64,000 bases of DNA. It comes from Vibrio mangrovi. Lineage in GTDB: Bacteria; Pseudomonadota; Gammaproteobacteria; Enterobacterales; Vibrionaceae. The notes beneath the pieces were generated by a model, which was not told where the DNA came from, ran no database searches, and saw only the letters and a list, made by a program, of their open reading frames with translations. Position numbers and translations under genes: made by a program. This document shows positions 46,645 to 56,543 of this stretch, piece after piece (within the stretch, counting starts at the first letter, position 1; each line of letters opens with the position of its first letter). The stretch is from positions 2,790,001 through 2,854,000 of the forward strand of contig NZ_AP024883.1 in the NCBI RefSeq assembly GCF_024346955.1, written 5' to 3'.

Positions 46645-48973
46645 AATATTATTACTCATCGCTCCCGTTATTTTATTCAGCGCAGCTGCATCCAGTTACA
46701 TAATTTACGTAACACAAAAAGATGCACTTATAAAAAGGACCGATAGTTATCTACAACTCAACATGGAGAAACTAGCCGGATATTATCGTCAAACAAATAC
46801 TCTGGTCAGTAGCTATGCCTATACTTTGGCGAAAAGCGATATTATCCGCCACTACTTTTTTCATGAGCAAAATCCGTTCCGGGAGCTCGAACTCGTCGAT
46901 AACCTTCATGAAACCATCCACACATTACAGCCCAAACAAAAGCAGTTTGTTGCTCTTTCGATTCTGAATGGACAGCGTAAAGTCCTTTATTACGCGGAAA
47001 GAAGTAATGATCCTTTTGCTCAAATGGATCCAAAACTTCTCAGATATATCGGGCAAATCTATCAACAGACGAAGAAAACTGCCTATGTCGGCTACACTGA
47101 AAATTCTTCTGGTGAAGGCGTATTACTTCGTTACGATGTTCTGGATACCAAAACGCTGGAAACACCTTTAAGTTATAATCAGGATGAAATCTTTTTTGTC
47201 GTTGTCTACGCTACGCTAAACCGTTTCAATGTCCTGAAAAAAAATCTGGAATTCGATAATAAAACCACTATTTTCTTCACCGGCAAGCCACCTGAAAAAG
47301 AAGGATTGTCCCAAACGGTCGAACTTCAGTCGGGTTTGTCCGCAACCCTCGATCCGGCACCATTTATCCTGAATCATCAGTTGAACTCTATTCAGAAAGA
47401 GTTGATCTTCGCTTTTGGTATATCGGCATTTTTCACGGTCCTTCTGTTACTACTGCTTCTGTATAAACACGTGATCAATCCAATTTCTCGTCTGGATAAT
47501 CAACTTCAGGAAGTTGAAAATAACGAACGGAAAAACATTGAAGTACTCCCGACCAATGATGAAATCGGACGCCTGTCATCACGTTTCTATGTCATGTATA
47601 CCGAGCTGGAAAAAACCTACCAGCAAACAAAAGTACTGGCGGAAAATGATCACCTGACAAACCTGGCAAACCGACATCAGTTCCAGCGTCACGCCAAAAC
47701 CATTCTTTCGCAGACGCATACACATGTCTGGGCTCTTTACATTGATTTAGATAATTTTAAATACGTCAATGACAAATATGGACACCAAATCGGTGATTCG
47801 CTGCTGATCAATTTTGCCAATCATGTCAAAACACTCTGTCAGTATTTTAATCAGACTTATCAGATCCATAGTCTGGCTTCCCGACTCTCCGGAGATGAGT
47901 TCGCAATTCTTCTGCAATCATCTACCGAACAACCGGGAATCGAGGACGAATTTGCACAAAAGCTGCTGGAACCGATACAAAACCGGACTCATTCTCCCAT
48001 GGGGAATTTTCCGATCACGGCCAGTATCGGTATTGCCACATTCCCGGAGGATGGTCAGCATATAGAAAAACTCCTTTCAAATGCCGACACAGCAATGTAT
48101 CAGGCCAAAAATGCAGGAAAAAACCAGATAGCCCATTACTCAAGAGAACTGGATAAAATTGTTCAGCGCCGAGCGAATATTGAACGGGCACTGAGAGCGG
48201 GCTCTTTTGACCACGAGTTCAGCTTGGTTTACCAACCCTATTTCACCTGCTCAGGAAAAGCAGTATCAGGATTCGAAGTACTACTTCGCTGGGAATCGGC
48301 TCATCTGGGGGACATTTCACCAGATGAGTTCATCCCAATCGCCGAGCAAACCGGTCTGTTCGGGGAAATTGATCGCTGGGTGATCCGCAAAGCTTTTGAG
48401 GAATTTTCCAGAGTTCAGGAAATACAGACTGAACCTAAAAAGATTGCAATTAATCTGTCATCCGCAGAACTGGATTCAATGCAACTTGCAGAATATATTG
48501 AAGAGCTTGCAATCACTTATCGTATTCCGGTACACCTGATAGAGTTCGAAATTACGGAAACTTTTGCAGCAGAGTCTCAGAGCTTCCCACTATTACATGA
48601 ACTATCCAAACTCGGATTTGGTCTGACAATTGATGATTTTGGCTCCGGATATACTTCTATTTCACAGTTGGTTCAGTATCCGGTCCAGAAGATAAAACTG
48701 GACCGCCAGTTTCTTGATACACTGATAGCCAGTCAAAAGCATCAGGTAGTGAAGCCATTGATCGACTTATGTCATTCTCAAAATATGAAAGTCACCGCGG
48801 AAGGAATAGAAACTGAGAGTATGCATCAGTGGCTTTCCGACTATCAGTGCGATTATTTACAAGGATATTATTTCGGTAAACCAATGACAGTAGCAGAACT
48901 GAAGAACTGGAAGTACAACCAAGAGGAATCAGATAATGAGCCGAATTATCGTAGCATCGCTCAACCCAGTTAA
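46628..48973 (+). CDS. mbaA: MbaA-like membrane c-di-GMP enzyme (GGDEF-EAL)
   Basis: A 781-residue inner-membrane protein. One membrane helix lies at about 7-27, a periplasmic sensor at about 30-255, a second helix at about 258-280 and HAMP at about 280-335. The GGDEF domain (about 335-505) has the altered motif SGDEF at 421-425, and the EAL domain (about 520-770) has EVL at 550-552, with DDFGSGYTS and ENEIT-like EFEITE segments intact. These same substitutions are what I recall for V. cholerae MbaA, which makes or degrades c-di-GMP according to NspS-polyamine binding. It overlaps nspS upstream and yjjX downstream (38 bp). Confidence 0.9.
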   Translation: MKLNHRILLLIAPVILFSAAASSYIIYVTQKDALIKRTDSYLQLNMEKLAGYYRQTNTLVSSYAYTLAKSDIIRHYFFHEQNPFRELELVDNLHETIHTLQPKQKQFVALSILNGQRKVLYYAERSNDPFAQMDPKLLRYIGQIYQQTKKTAYVGYTENSSGEGVLLRYDVLDTKTLETPLSYNQDEIFFVVVYATLNRFNVLKKNLEFDNKTTIFFTGKPPEKEGLSQTVELQSGLSATLDPAPFILNHQLNSIQKELIFAFGISAFFTVLLLLLLLYKHVINPISRLDNQLQEVENNERKNIEVLPTNDEIGRLSSRFYVMYTELEKTYQQTKVLAENDHLTNLANRHQFQRHAKTILSQTHTHVWALYIDLDNFKYVNDKYGHQIGDSLLINFANHVKTLCQYFNQTYQIHSLASRLSGDEFAILLQSSTEQPGIEDEFAQKLLEPIQNRTHSPMGNFPITASIGIATFPEDGQHIEKLLSNADTAMYQAKNAGKNQIAHYSRELDKIVQRRANIERALRAGSFDHEFSLVYQPYFTCSGKAVSGFEVLLRWESAHLGDISPDEFIPIAEQTGLFGEIDRWVIRKAFEEFSRVQEIQTEPKKIAINLSSAELDSMQLAEYIEELAITYRIPVHLIEFEITETFAAESQSFPLLHELSKLGFGLTIDDFGSGYTSISQLVQYPVQKIKLDRQFLDTLIASQKHQVVKPLIDLCHSQNMKVTAEGIETESMHQWLSDYQCDYLQGYYFGKPMTVAELKNWKYNQEESDNEPNYRSIAQPS

Positions 48974-49475
48974 GCTCAAAGCCGTAGAAAATGCATTTCA
49001 GGAAGTTTTTCCTGAACATCAGTCAGAAGTAGTTGGTATATCGGTCGCAAGTGGCGTATCAGAACAACCAATGAGTGATTCTGAAACCCGCTTAGGCGCA
49101 TTAAACCGGGTTTCCAATGCCAGGAAAGAGATCCCAGGTGCTGATTTTTATGTCGGACTGGAAGCCGGTATAGAAAATGGATTCACTTATGCGTGGATGG
49201 TCATTGAATCCGAGCAGAAAAGAGGAGAATCCAGATCTTCAAGCCTGATACTTCCACCAGAGGTCGTTATACAGTTAAACGCTGACACAGAGCTCGGAAA
49301 TGTCATGGATGAGCTGTTTCAGACACAGAATATCAAACAACAGGGCGGTGCAATTGGTTTACTCACCAATCATCTGCTCACTCGTTGTTCGGTCTATCAT
49401 CAGGCTCTGATTCTGGCTCTGGTTCCTTTTGCCAATCCGACACTCTATCCAGACAATATTATCACAGCCCGGTAA
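48936..49475 (+). CDS. yjjX: Inosine/xanthosine triphosphatase (YjjX)
   Basis: A house-cleaning NTPase that hydrolyses ITP and XTP to keep damaged purines out of nucleic acids. The 179-residue protein begins MSRIIVASLNPVKLKAVENAF and carries the ITPase-like substrate stretch ADFYVGLEAGIE. The ATG lies inside the end of mbaA with a good GAGGAA ribosome site, so the two are coupled. The association with nspS-mbaA appears conserved in vibrios; no metabolic link is obvious. Confidence 0.92.
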   Translation: MSRIIVASLNPVKLKAVENAFQEVFPEHQSEVVGISVASGVSEQPMSDSETRLGALNRVSNARKEIPGADFYVGLEAGIENGFTYAWMVIESEQKRGESRSSSLILPPEVVIQLNADTELGNVMDELFQTQNIKQQGGAIGLLTNHLLTRCSVYHQALILALVPFANPTLYPDNIITAR

Positions 49476-49556
49476 AAAGAAAGTGGGCAAATAAAAGCAT
49501 TCAAGCCAGCCTGTCAGACACAAGCCGGCTTGAATGGTAATGGTGTGTACGAATTG

Positions 49557-49868
49557 TTAATCTTTCCCGAACAGTAAATCAGCCAGAGCCGCTTTATCAT
49601 CTTCAGAACAAACTTTCAGTTCATTCGAACCCCGGGTAATTGTTGCAACGCCGACACCAAGCATCTGGCTCATCTGCCGCTGCGATAAATCACCTTTGAG
49701 CAACTCATAAAAAATATTAATTCTGGAAACCAGTGTTTCCCGTTCATCAGAAGTCATCATCATGGTCAACAACATCTCCAGACGTTCCTGCTCCGATGCT
49801 TCCTTTAGCAGATCCAACAAGGACTGCCAGTCAGTAAATTTCGGTTGCTGTAACATTACCGTACTCAT
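49557..49868 (-). CDS. trpR: Trp operon repressor
   Basis: A 103-residue all-helical repressor activated by tryptophan. The DNA-reading helix-turn-helix is LSQRQMSQMLGVGVATITRGSNELK (about 68-92). LTMMMTSDERETLVSRI forms the dimer core. It lies 48 bp downstream of slt on the same strand, the slt-trpR order of E. coli. An alternative start is the Met at position 5. It converges with yjjX. Confidence 0.95.
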   Translation of the reverse strand: MSTVMLQQPKFTDWQSLLDLLKEASEQERLEMLLTMMMTSDERETLVSRINIFYELLKGDLSQRQMSQMLGVGVATITRGSNELKVCSEDDKAALADLLFGKD

Positions 49869-49916
49869 TCATTGATACACGCCTTTCCATTGTAGAGCTT
49901 TCACCGATCAATGGAA

Positions 49917-51863
49917 TCAATATTTTGTATCAATTTCCATATGCTGTAAAAAATCTCCTTCAATTCCCATTAAGTAACGGTAATAGGTTTCAAACATCAG
50001 GATATTTTGCACATATCCCCGGGTTTCACGAAATGGGATCAGTTCAATAAACCGGTAAACATCCAGTTCTCCATCCGAATCGTTCAGCCATTGGTCCACC
50101 CGGTAAGGTCCGGCATTATATGCTGCAAAAGCCAGTACCCGGTTACCTTCATAGCGAGCCAGTAATTCATTGAGATACTGACTTCCCAGTTCAATATTTT
50201 TCTTCACATTAAACAGGTCACTTGAGCTGTGATACTGAAGCTGATATTTCTTGGCAACATGCCGCGCAGTTGAAGGCAAAAGCTGCATCAGACCTTTAGC
50301 GCCAACCGGCGAATGAGCTTTGATATCCATCGCACTTTCCTGCCTTGCCAGAGACATCAGCGTAATCGGATCAATGTTGTGTTTATTACCAAAAAATTCA
50401 AACCATTTCAGATAAGCTCTGGGAAAGCGTAAATCCAGATTCCCCCATAACTCTGCCTGAATAGCTGCGACTACAGCCAAATGATACCAGTGCGCGGTAG
50501 AAGCATAGCGTGCCAGCATAGCCCGCTCCTCAACAGAAGCCCGCTGAAGTAACCAGTGCCACTCACTTTTAGAGGCGACTATTTTTCCCCGGTCAATCAG
50601 CTCCCCGATGCGAATCAATGCTTTTTGGTAAGGTTCTATCAAATCAGGATCATAGGTCAGCGTATTTGTTCGATAAACAAATGGTTGTTGCAGAAATTCA
50701 GAAGCCGCCACACCATAGAAATTCCGTAATTCGGTGAGCGCAGCCAGTGTTTTCACACCTTCAGCCGTATTTCCGGATGCCATTTCACTCCGTCCCAGCC
50801 AAAACTGCCATCTGGGAAGTTGCTGTACAGATTCGGGTAAACGGCTAATCCAACGACTGATATTGACCCAGTTTCCATGGCCAATTTCCTGACGAATACG
50901 TTGTTCTATCAAGTCCGGATCACCACTTTCAGCAATGATCTGATCCCGCCACGCCGTCACACCAGAGACCTCATCTCCATCTAACAGTTGACTGGCCAGA
51001 TAATGGGAAACTTCCCTCTGCTCTTCTGGTGTAAGTGAAGAGAGCAGTTGCTGGGCTATCAGAGAATAAACGGCTATCGGTTTGACTGCCGCCCACTTTT
51101 TTAAACCTAATACAATGATTTTTGACTCATCCGGACGCAGCTTTTCTGAATTCATCAGTGCCAGCACCTGTTCCGGATGCCGGTATACATCGAGCAAACG
51201 CAGAGCCTGCGAACGAGACTTATCTGTCTGAATCTGCCGACTCAGATACTTCATCAGAGAAAAGTTGCTTTGTTCAAAGGCGAGAAACATTCGTTTGATA
51301 ATTTGCCGGTCAGAAAAATACCTTGTTTTATGCCATTGAGAAAAAAGGAAATCACAGGCATCGGATACACTATCTCCGCTAAGCCATAATGATTCAGCTC
51401 CCCGGTATGCTTCACTTTTTCTGCCGGTATGCCACATTGCTGTGTAATAGTAGCAACGGTATTTCTCCTGTCTGGGAGTCGATTTCTGGTAAGTCAGTAA
51501 AAGCGCCCATTTTTTCTCCTGAGCCAACGCATCAAGATAGGGAGCACTAATCCGGCCGGAGAATGGGAATTCCCGGTGACTATCAATAAAGTTTTTAATT
51601 ACAAGCGGTGGTTTATCGCCAATATTGACTAACATGGAGCGATAATCCAGATAAGGTGTAAGTGGATAGCTCAGTAGCTGTTCCCGGACATCATGGTATT
51701 TTCTGACATCTTTCTTATCCAGCCAGAGCTGGGCACGATCATAGAGCTGACGCTGTTGTTCCAGAGTCAGCTTATCTTTTGCAGAGATGTTCTGTGCGTA
51801 GAAACTCCCAGTTAAAACACAGAGCATCATGGGCAGTATGTATCTCCCCCACGACACTTTCAT
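49917..51863 (-). CDS. slt: Soluble lytic murein transglycosylase (Slt70)
   Basis: A periplasmic peptidoglycan lyase that makes 1,6-anhydromuropeptides. The 648-residue precursor has a signal peptide (about 1-28), a long superhelical U/L domain of alpha-repeats (about 30-480), and the C-terminal lysozyme-like domain with catalytic Glu at about 509 in RQESAMD, followed by SPVGAKGLMQLLPSTA and AAYNAGPYRV. Its products feed the NagZ-AnmK-MurQ recycling path encoded 8-11 kb away. It is upstream of trpR. Confidence 0.96.
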   Translation of the reverse strand: MKVSWGRYILPMMLCVLTGSFYAQNISAKDKLTLEQQRQLYDRAQLWLDKKDVRKYHDVREQLLSYPLTPYLDYRSMLVNIGDKPPLVIKNFIDSHREFPFSGRISAPYLDALAQEKKWALLLTYQKSTPRQEKYRCYYYTAMWHTGRKSEAYRGAESLWLSGDSVSDACDFLFSQWHKTRYFSDRQIIKRMFLAFEQSNFSLMKYLSRQIQTDKSRSQALRLLDVYRHPEQVLALMNSEKLRPDESKIIVLGLKKWAAVKPIAVYSLIAQQLLSSLTPEEQREVSHYLASQLLDGDEVSGVTAWRDQIIAESGDPDLIEQRIRQEIGHGNWVNISRWISRLPESVQQLPRWQFWLGRSEMASGNTAEGVKTLAALTELRNFYGVAASEFLQQPFVYRTNTLTYDPDLIEPYQKALIRIGELIDRGKIVASKSEWHWLLQRASVEERAMLARYASTAHWYHLAVVAAIQAELWGNLDLRFPRAYLKWFEFFGNKHNIDPITLMSLARQESAMDIKAHSPVGAKGLMQLLPSTARHVAKKYQLQYHSSSDLFNVKKNIELGSQYLNELLARYEGNRVLAFAAYNAGPYRVDQWLNDSDGELDVYRFIELIPFRETRGYVQNILMFETYYRYLMGIEGDFLQHMEIDTKY

Positions 51864-52110
51864 GAACGGTAAAACCTTCTTTCTTTCCCGGAATGCTTCC
51901 TTAACATTTTAGTCATTATTTCCTCATTTTTTACATGAGGAAGGCTAAATTAACAAAAAATTCAAAACAACACCCGATTGCATATTTTTTCACAAATCAT
52001 CTGACTCCCCCAAAGTCTGAACTAAAAAAATAACAGCTAGTAACAAATGTCATCTGATTAGTATAAAATGCGCGTTTTGATCTACGAGTAACAATTAGGA
52101 ACGATCGGCA

Positions 52111-53778
52111 ATGGCTGAATACGTGTACACGATGTCCCGGGTGAGCAAAATTGTTCCCCCGAAGAGACAAATCCTGAAAGATATCTCTCTGAGTTTTTTC
52201 CCTGGCGCTAAAATTGGCGTACTGGGTCTCAATGGTGCCGGTAAATCAACCCTGCTCCGCATCATGGCTGGTATTGATAAAGACATAGATGGGGAAGCCC
52301 GCCCACAACCCGGACTGAATGTTGGTTATCTCCCTCAGGAACCGGTGCTGGATGAGAGTAAGACTGTCCGTGAAATCGTTGAAGAAGCAGTATCAGATGT
52401 CAAAAATGCTCTGGTACGCCTTGATGAAGTCTATGCGGCCTACGCAGAACCGGATGCAGATTTTGACGCACTGGCAAAAGAACAGGGCGAACTGGAAGCA
52501 TTGATTCAGACCAAAGATGGTCACAACCTCGATAATATGCTGGAACGAGCCGCTGATGCACTACGTCTGCCGGAGTGGGACGCTAAAATCAGTAATCTGT
52601 CCGGGGGAGAACGTCGCCGGGTTGCTATCTGTCGCCTTCTGCTGGAAAAACCGGACATGTTGTTACTGGACGAGCCAACCAACCACCTGGATGCCGAATC
52701 CGTGGCCTGGCTGGAGCATTTTCTCGTCGATTACAGCGGCACTGTCGTTGCGATTACCCACGACCGTTACTTCCTGGATAATGCCGCTGGCTGGATTCTT
52801 GAGCTTGACCGTGGTGAAGGTATTCCCTGGCAGGGAAATTATACCTCCTGGCTGGAGCAGAAAGATGCTCGCTTAAAACAAGAAGCAGCTCAGGAAAAAG
52901 CCCGTCAGAAAACGATTGAGAAAGAGCTTGAATGGGTACGTCAGAATCCAAAAGGGCGTCAGGCTAAATCCAAGGCCCGGATGGCCCGTTTTGAAGAACT
53001 GCAAAGCACCGATCACCAAAAACGGAATGAGACCAACGAGCTCTTCATCCCACCAGGTGAACGTTTAGGTGAAAAAGTCATTGAAGTGAAAAATCTGACA
53101 AAATCCTTCGATGGCCGGGTACTGATTGATGATCTCTCTTTCAGTATGCCGAAAGGCGCGATTGTTGGAATCATCGGTCCGAACGGTGCCGGGAAATCAA
53201 CCCTGTTCAAAATGCTCAGTGGTGTAGAGCAGCCGGATTCAGGTACGATAGACGTTGGCGATACCGTAAAACTGGCTTCAGTAGACCAGTTCCGTGACAG
53301 CATGAATGATAAAAATACCGTCTTCCAGGAAATCTCAGAAGGTGCCGATATTATCCGGATCAACAACTTTGAAATCCCTGCCCGGGCTTACTGTTCCCGG
53401 TTTAACTTCAAAGGTGTTGATCAGCAAAAAGTTATCGGAGAGTTATCCGGTGGAGAACGTAACCGTGTCCATCTGGCAAAACTGCTCAAAGCTGGCGGAA
53501 ACGTCTTACTGCTTGATGAACCAACCAACGATCTGGACGTTGAAACACTCCGGGCACTGGAAGAAGCTTTACTTGAGTTTCCCGGATGTGCCATGGTGAT
53601 TTCGCATGACCGCTGGTTCCTGGATAGAATTGCGACACATATTCTTGATTACCGTGATGAAGGACAGGTTAACTTCTACGAAGGTAACTATACTGAATAC
53701 ACAGAGTGGCTAAAACAGACACTGGGTGCCCAAGCTGCGGAACCACATCGCATCAAATACAAACGTATCGCGAAATAG
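52111..53778 (+). CDS. ettA: EttA, energy-sensing translational throttle (ABC-F)
   Basis: An ABC-F ATPase that binds the ribosomal E site and gates the first peptide bond according to ATP/ADP. It has 555 residues and two ABC domains: Walker A GLNGAGKST and signature LSGGERRR with LLLDEPTNHLD in the first, then GPNGAGKST, LSGGERNR and LLLDEPTNDLD in the second. The arm and the linker (about 240-320, WVRQNPKGRQAKSKARM) are typical of EttA. It has no membrane segment. A ribosome site AGGA precedes the ATG and a strong terminator follows. Confidence 0.98.
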   Translation: MAEYVYTMSRVSKIVPPKRQILKDISLSFFPGAKIGVLGLNGAGKSTLLRIMAGIDKDIDGEARPQPGLNVGYLPQEPVLDESKTVREIVEEAVSDVKNALVRLDEVYAAYAEPDADFDALAKEQGELEALIQTKDGHNLDNMLERAADALRLPEWDAKISNLSGGERRRVAICRLLLEKPDMLLLDEPTNHLDAESVAWLEHFLVDYSGTVVAITHDRYFLDNAAGWILELDRGEGIPWQGNYTSWLEQKDARLKQEAAQEKARQKTIEKELEWVRQNPKGRQAKSKARMARFEELQSTDHQKRNETNELFIPPGERLGEKVIEVKNLTKSFDGRVLIDDLSFSMPKGAIVGIIGPNGAGKSTLFKMLSGVEQPDSGTIDVGDTVKLASVDQFRDSMNDKNTVFQEISEGADIIRINNFEIPARAYCSRFNFKGVDQQKVIGELSGGERNRVHLAKLLKAGGNVLLLDEPTNDLDVETLRALEEALLEFPGCAMVISHDRWFLDRIATHILDYRDEGQVNFYEGNYTEYTEWLKQTLGAQAAEPHRIKYKRIAK

Positions 53779-53796
53779 TGTTTTCTGTTTGAATGA

Positions 53797-53821
53797 AAAG
53801 GCCGCCACTTGCGGCCTTTTT
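53797..53821 (+). terminator. Terminator of ettA
   Basis: AAAGGCCGC, loop CACTT, GCGGCCTTT followed by T. Confidence 0.93.
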
Positions 53822-53906
53822 TATCCCTGTAAAGATGATTGAACCACTATTGGCGAAACATCTTTTCTGTTTGGCCGACCCATCATCTACATACAGAGAC
53901 AGAGAT

Positions 53907-54278
53907 ATGGCAGAAAAACGTCGATTTTCACGTATTATCTACCGGGCTCCGGCTTTAGTGACCCAGGATTCCATTCGCCTTGCAACAACAGTTCAGGATC
54001 TATCCCTGCATGGGGTGCTTCTTTCGATCGATGGTGAGCCAAGACTTGATCCCGAACAACCCATTTACATTGAATTTCCGCTCCCTGAAAGCGATATTTC
54101 AATTCAGATGACAGCTAATATTGTCAGCCTGCACGACAGTATATTACGGGCCAGTATTGCTTATATTGATGTAGAGAGTATCTCTCATCTAAAACGACTG
54201 GTTGAACTGAATGTCGGTGATGACTCACTATTACACCGGGAACTTGAGCATCTGTCCGATCTGGGGAATGAGCATTAA
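53907..54278 (+). CDS. plzA: PilZ-domain c-di-GMP-binding protein (PlzA-like)
   Basis: A 123-residue single PilZ-domain protein. The c-di-GMP-binding motifs are RRFSR near the N-terminus (residues 5-9, as RxxxR) and DLSLHG at about 34-39. The ATG at 53907 is chosen because MAEKRRFSR matches PilZ starts; the frame is open upstream through the ettA terminator, which cannot be coding. It sits after ettA as does V. cholerae PlzA (VC0697, from memory). It may be a receptor for c-di-GMP made by MbaA; no partner is visible. Confidence 0.85.
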   Translation: MAEKRRFSRIIYRAPALVTQDSIRLATTVQDLSLHGVLLSIDGEPRLDPEQPIYIEFPLPESDISIQMTANIVSLHDSILRASIAYIDVESISHLKRLVELNVGDDSLLHRELEHLSDLGNEH

Positions 54279-54295
54279 GACAGGTTAGTCACAAT

Positions 54296-54324
54296 AAAAA
54301 AGAGCGGAAAAACCGCTCTTTTTT
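54296..54324. terminator. Bidirectional terminator between plzA and tyrA
   Basis: AAAAGAGCGG, loop AAAAA, CCGCTCTTTTTT. It has a T run on both strands and separates convergent genes. Confidence 0.92.
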
Positions 54325-54326
54325 AC

Positions 54327-55454
54327 TTAACCACGATGAATTGCATCATTGGCATGTTTGAGTAAATTCTGACTCTCTGACATGAATCTCTGCGAGTAGT
54401 CGCCAAACCATTGACTCACTTTAGAAAAATTCTCGATAAACTGTCCTTTATCTTTCTCATCAATGATCTTCATCGCCTCAGTAAAGCACTGATAGAAACG
54501 GCGGATCATCGCCATATTCTCTTCAGAGGAAAGAATAATATCACCATAGAGATTCGGATCCTGCCCAAACAGACGGCCAACCATCACCAACTCCAGACGG
54601 TAAATCGGAGAGCTGAGCTGAAGTAATTTTTCCAGTTCAGGATTCTCTTTCGACAAGTGCAGCCCATAGACATAAGAAGTAAAGTGCCTTAGAGCCTGAA
54701 TCAGTGTCATACCATGATCATGAGCTTCTGCACTGATCTGGCATAAACTGGCTCCCCAGATAGAAATCTGTTGTAACAGCCACTGATAACTTTCTTCCCC
54801 ACGACCATTACAGTAAACAACAACCTGTTTGGCCAGACTGGGAACATCTGGCCCAAACATAGGATGTAACCCGACAACCGGACCTGAGTGAACATCCAGC
54901 ATCGCTTGCAGTGGCTTGGATTTTATCGATGTTAAATCACACAAAATGCAGTCTTCAGGCAAATTCCCCAATTTGGCAATCACGTCCAGTGTCAGATGAA
55001 TCGGTACGGTCACTACAACCATACCGGCATCACACAACAGTTCATCTGCGCGATCCCAATCCTGACTGCCCAGAATTTTCACCGTATAACCAGATAAGCG
55101 AAACATCCGGGCAAAAAGACTGCCTAACTGCCCTTGCCCACCGACAATAACAATCGGACGCAGATCCGGATTCAGGCACTTAAAACCAGCATCCTTCTCA
55201 CTAGAATAAGACTCCCGCATCGTCCGACGCAGAATATCTTCAATCAGTTGAGCCGGTACACCCTGTTTCTCAGCTTCTTCACGGCGCGCAGCCAACATGG
55301 CAGCCTCACGATCCGGGGCATAAATCGGTAAACCATACTGACTTTTCACTTCCCCGACTTTCTCAACCAACGCCAGACGGCGAGCAAGAAGTTCAATCAT
55401 CTGTTGATCGACTTCATCTATCTGATCTCGTAACGCGTTGAGCTCAACTGCCAT
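54327..55454 (-). CDS. tyrA: Bifunctional chorismate mutase / prephenate dehydrogenase
   Basis: The T-protein converts chorismate through prephenate to 4-hydroxyphenylpyruvate for tyrosine. The ATG at 55454 (MAVELNALRDQIDEVD) follows AGAGG and gives 375 residues. An AroQ chorismate mutase occupies about 1-90, and an NAD-binding dehydrogenase follows from about 98 with VIVGGQGQLGSLFARMF and the active-site stretch GLHPMFGPDV. It follows aroF by 11 bp, the classic aroF-tyrA operon under TyrR control. Confidence 0.97.
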   Translation of the reverse strand: MAVELNALRDQIDEVDQQMIELLARRLALVEKVGEVKSQYGLPIYAPDREAAMLAARREEAEKQGVPAQLIEDILRRTMRESYSSEKDAGFKCLNPDLRPIVIVGGQGQLGSLFARMFRLSGYTVKILGSQDWDRADELLCDAGMVVVTVPIHLTLDVIAKLGNLPEDCILCDLTSIKSKPLQAMLDVHSGPVVGLHPMFGPDVPSLAKQVVVYCNGRGEESYQWLLQQISIWGASLCQISAEAHDHGMTLIQALRHFTSYVYGLHLSKENPELEKLLQLSSPIYRLELVMVGRLFGQDPNLYGDIILSSEENMAMIRRFYQCFTEAMKIIDEKDKGQFIENFSKVSQWFGDYSQRFMSESQNLLKHANDAIHRG

Positions 55455-55465
55455 GAACAACCTCT

Positions 55466-56536
55466 TTAATCTTGCAAACGTTTTTCTAAAAACGGAACCA
55501 GTTCCTGATGCGCACGACGCAGCAGTGTGTCTGTCGCTTCCCAGCTAATACATGCATCAGTAATCGATACACCGTACTGCATCTCCTCACGAGGTAAATC
55601 GGCAGACTGGTTTCCTTCATGAATATGACTTTCGATCATCAACCCTATAATTGAACGATTTCCCTCACGAATCTGATGGATAGCATCTTCAGCAACCAGA
55701 GGCTGACGACGGAAATCTTTACGAGAATTCGCATGACTACAATCTATCATCAATGATGAGTCAAGTTTTGCATTTTGCATTTCTGCTTCACATTCGGCAA
55801 CAGAAACCGAATCGTAGTTGGTCTGTTTTCCGCCACGCAGAATAACATGCCCGTTAGGATTTCCCTGAGTGGTCAGCAAAGCAACCTGACCTTCCGCATT
55901 AATTCCCATAAAACGGTGGCTGGATGACGCAGCCTGCATCGCATTGATCGCCGTAGCCAGACTGCCGTCTGTACCATTTTTAAAACCGATCGGCATGGAT
56001 AAACCACTTGCCATTTCCCGGTGTGTCTGTGACTCGGTCGTTCTTGCTCCTATAGCCGCCCAGCTAAATGTATCGGAGAGATACTGAGGACTGATCGGGT
56101 CAAGTGCTTCCGTTGCCAGAGGGATTTCCATTTCAGCCAGCTCAACCAGTAGCTGACGGCCCACATGTAATCCGTGTTCAATATCAAATGATCCATCCAG
56201 ATGCGGATCATTGATCAGCCCTTTCCAACCGACGGTTGTCCGTGGCTTCTCAAAATAAACCCGCATCACCAGATAAAGCTGATCACTGACTGCTGCCGAC
56301 AATTCCTTAAAACGTCTGGCATAATCTTTAGCAGCATCCAAATCATGAATTGAACAGGGTCCGCACACAACCAGTAAACGATGATCCCGTTTATGGATAA
56401 TATCGGCAATCGTCTGACGTGACTGATGAATAAACTGCTGTGCCTTCTCACTCAACGGAAGTTTCTCTTTCAGCGCTTCCGGAGTAATCAGAACCTGCTG
56501 TTCAACTATATTAATGTCATTTAATTCATTCATCAT
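55466..56536 (-). CDS. aroF: DAHP synthase, tyrosine-sensitive type
   Basis: Catalyses the first step of the shikimate pathway (phosphoenolpyruvate + erythrose-4-phosphate). I take the tandem ATGs at 56536/56533 behind GGTGG; the open frame upstream lies within the promoter. It has about 356 residues, with metal and substrate motifs VVCGPCSIHD, RVYFEKPRTTVGWKGLINDP and SLMIDCSHANSRKD. Its operon with tyrA and the TyrR boxes upstream point to AroF rather than AroG or AroH; sensitivity to tyrosine is inferred from that. Confidence 0.94.
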   Translation of the reverse strand: MMNELNDINIVEQQVLITPEALKEKLPLSEKAQQFIHQSRQTIADIIHKRDHRLLVVCGPCSIHDLDAAKDYARRFKELSAAVSDQLYLVMRVYFEKPRTTVGWKGLINDPHLDGSFDIEHGLHVGRQLLVELAEMEIPLATEALDPISPQYLSDTFSWAAIGARTTESQTHREMASGLSMPIGFKNGTDGSLATAINAMQAASSSHRFMGINAEGQVALLTTQGNPNGHVILRGGKQTNYDSVSVAECEAEMQNAKLDSSLMIDCSHANSRKDFRRQPLVAEDAIHQIREGNRSIIGLMIESHIHEGNQSADLPREEMQYGVSITDACISWEATDTLLRRAHQELVPFLEKRLQD

Positions 56537-56543
56537 CACCACC

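Noticed and set aside
49498..49536. Hairpin between yjjX and trpR (CATTCAAGCC / GGCTTGAATG) as a terminator
   Set aside because: The loop is 19 bases and no T run follows; it is only a weak candidate transcript end.
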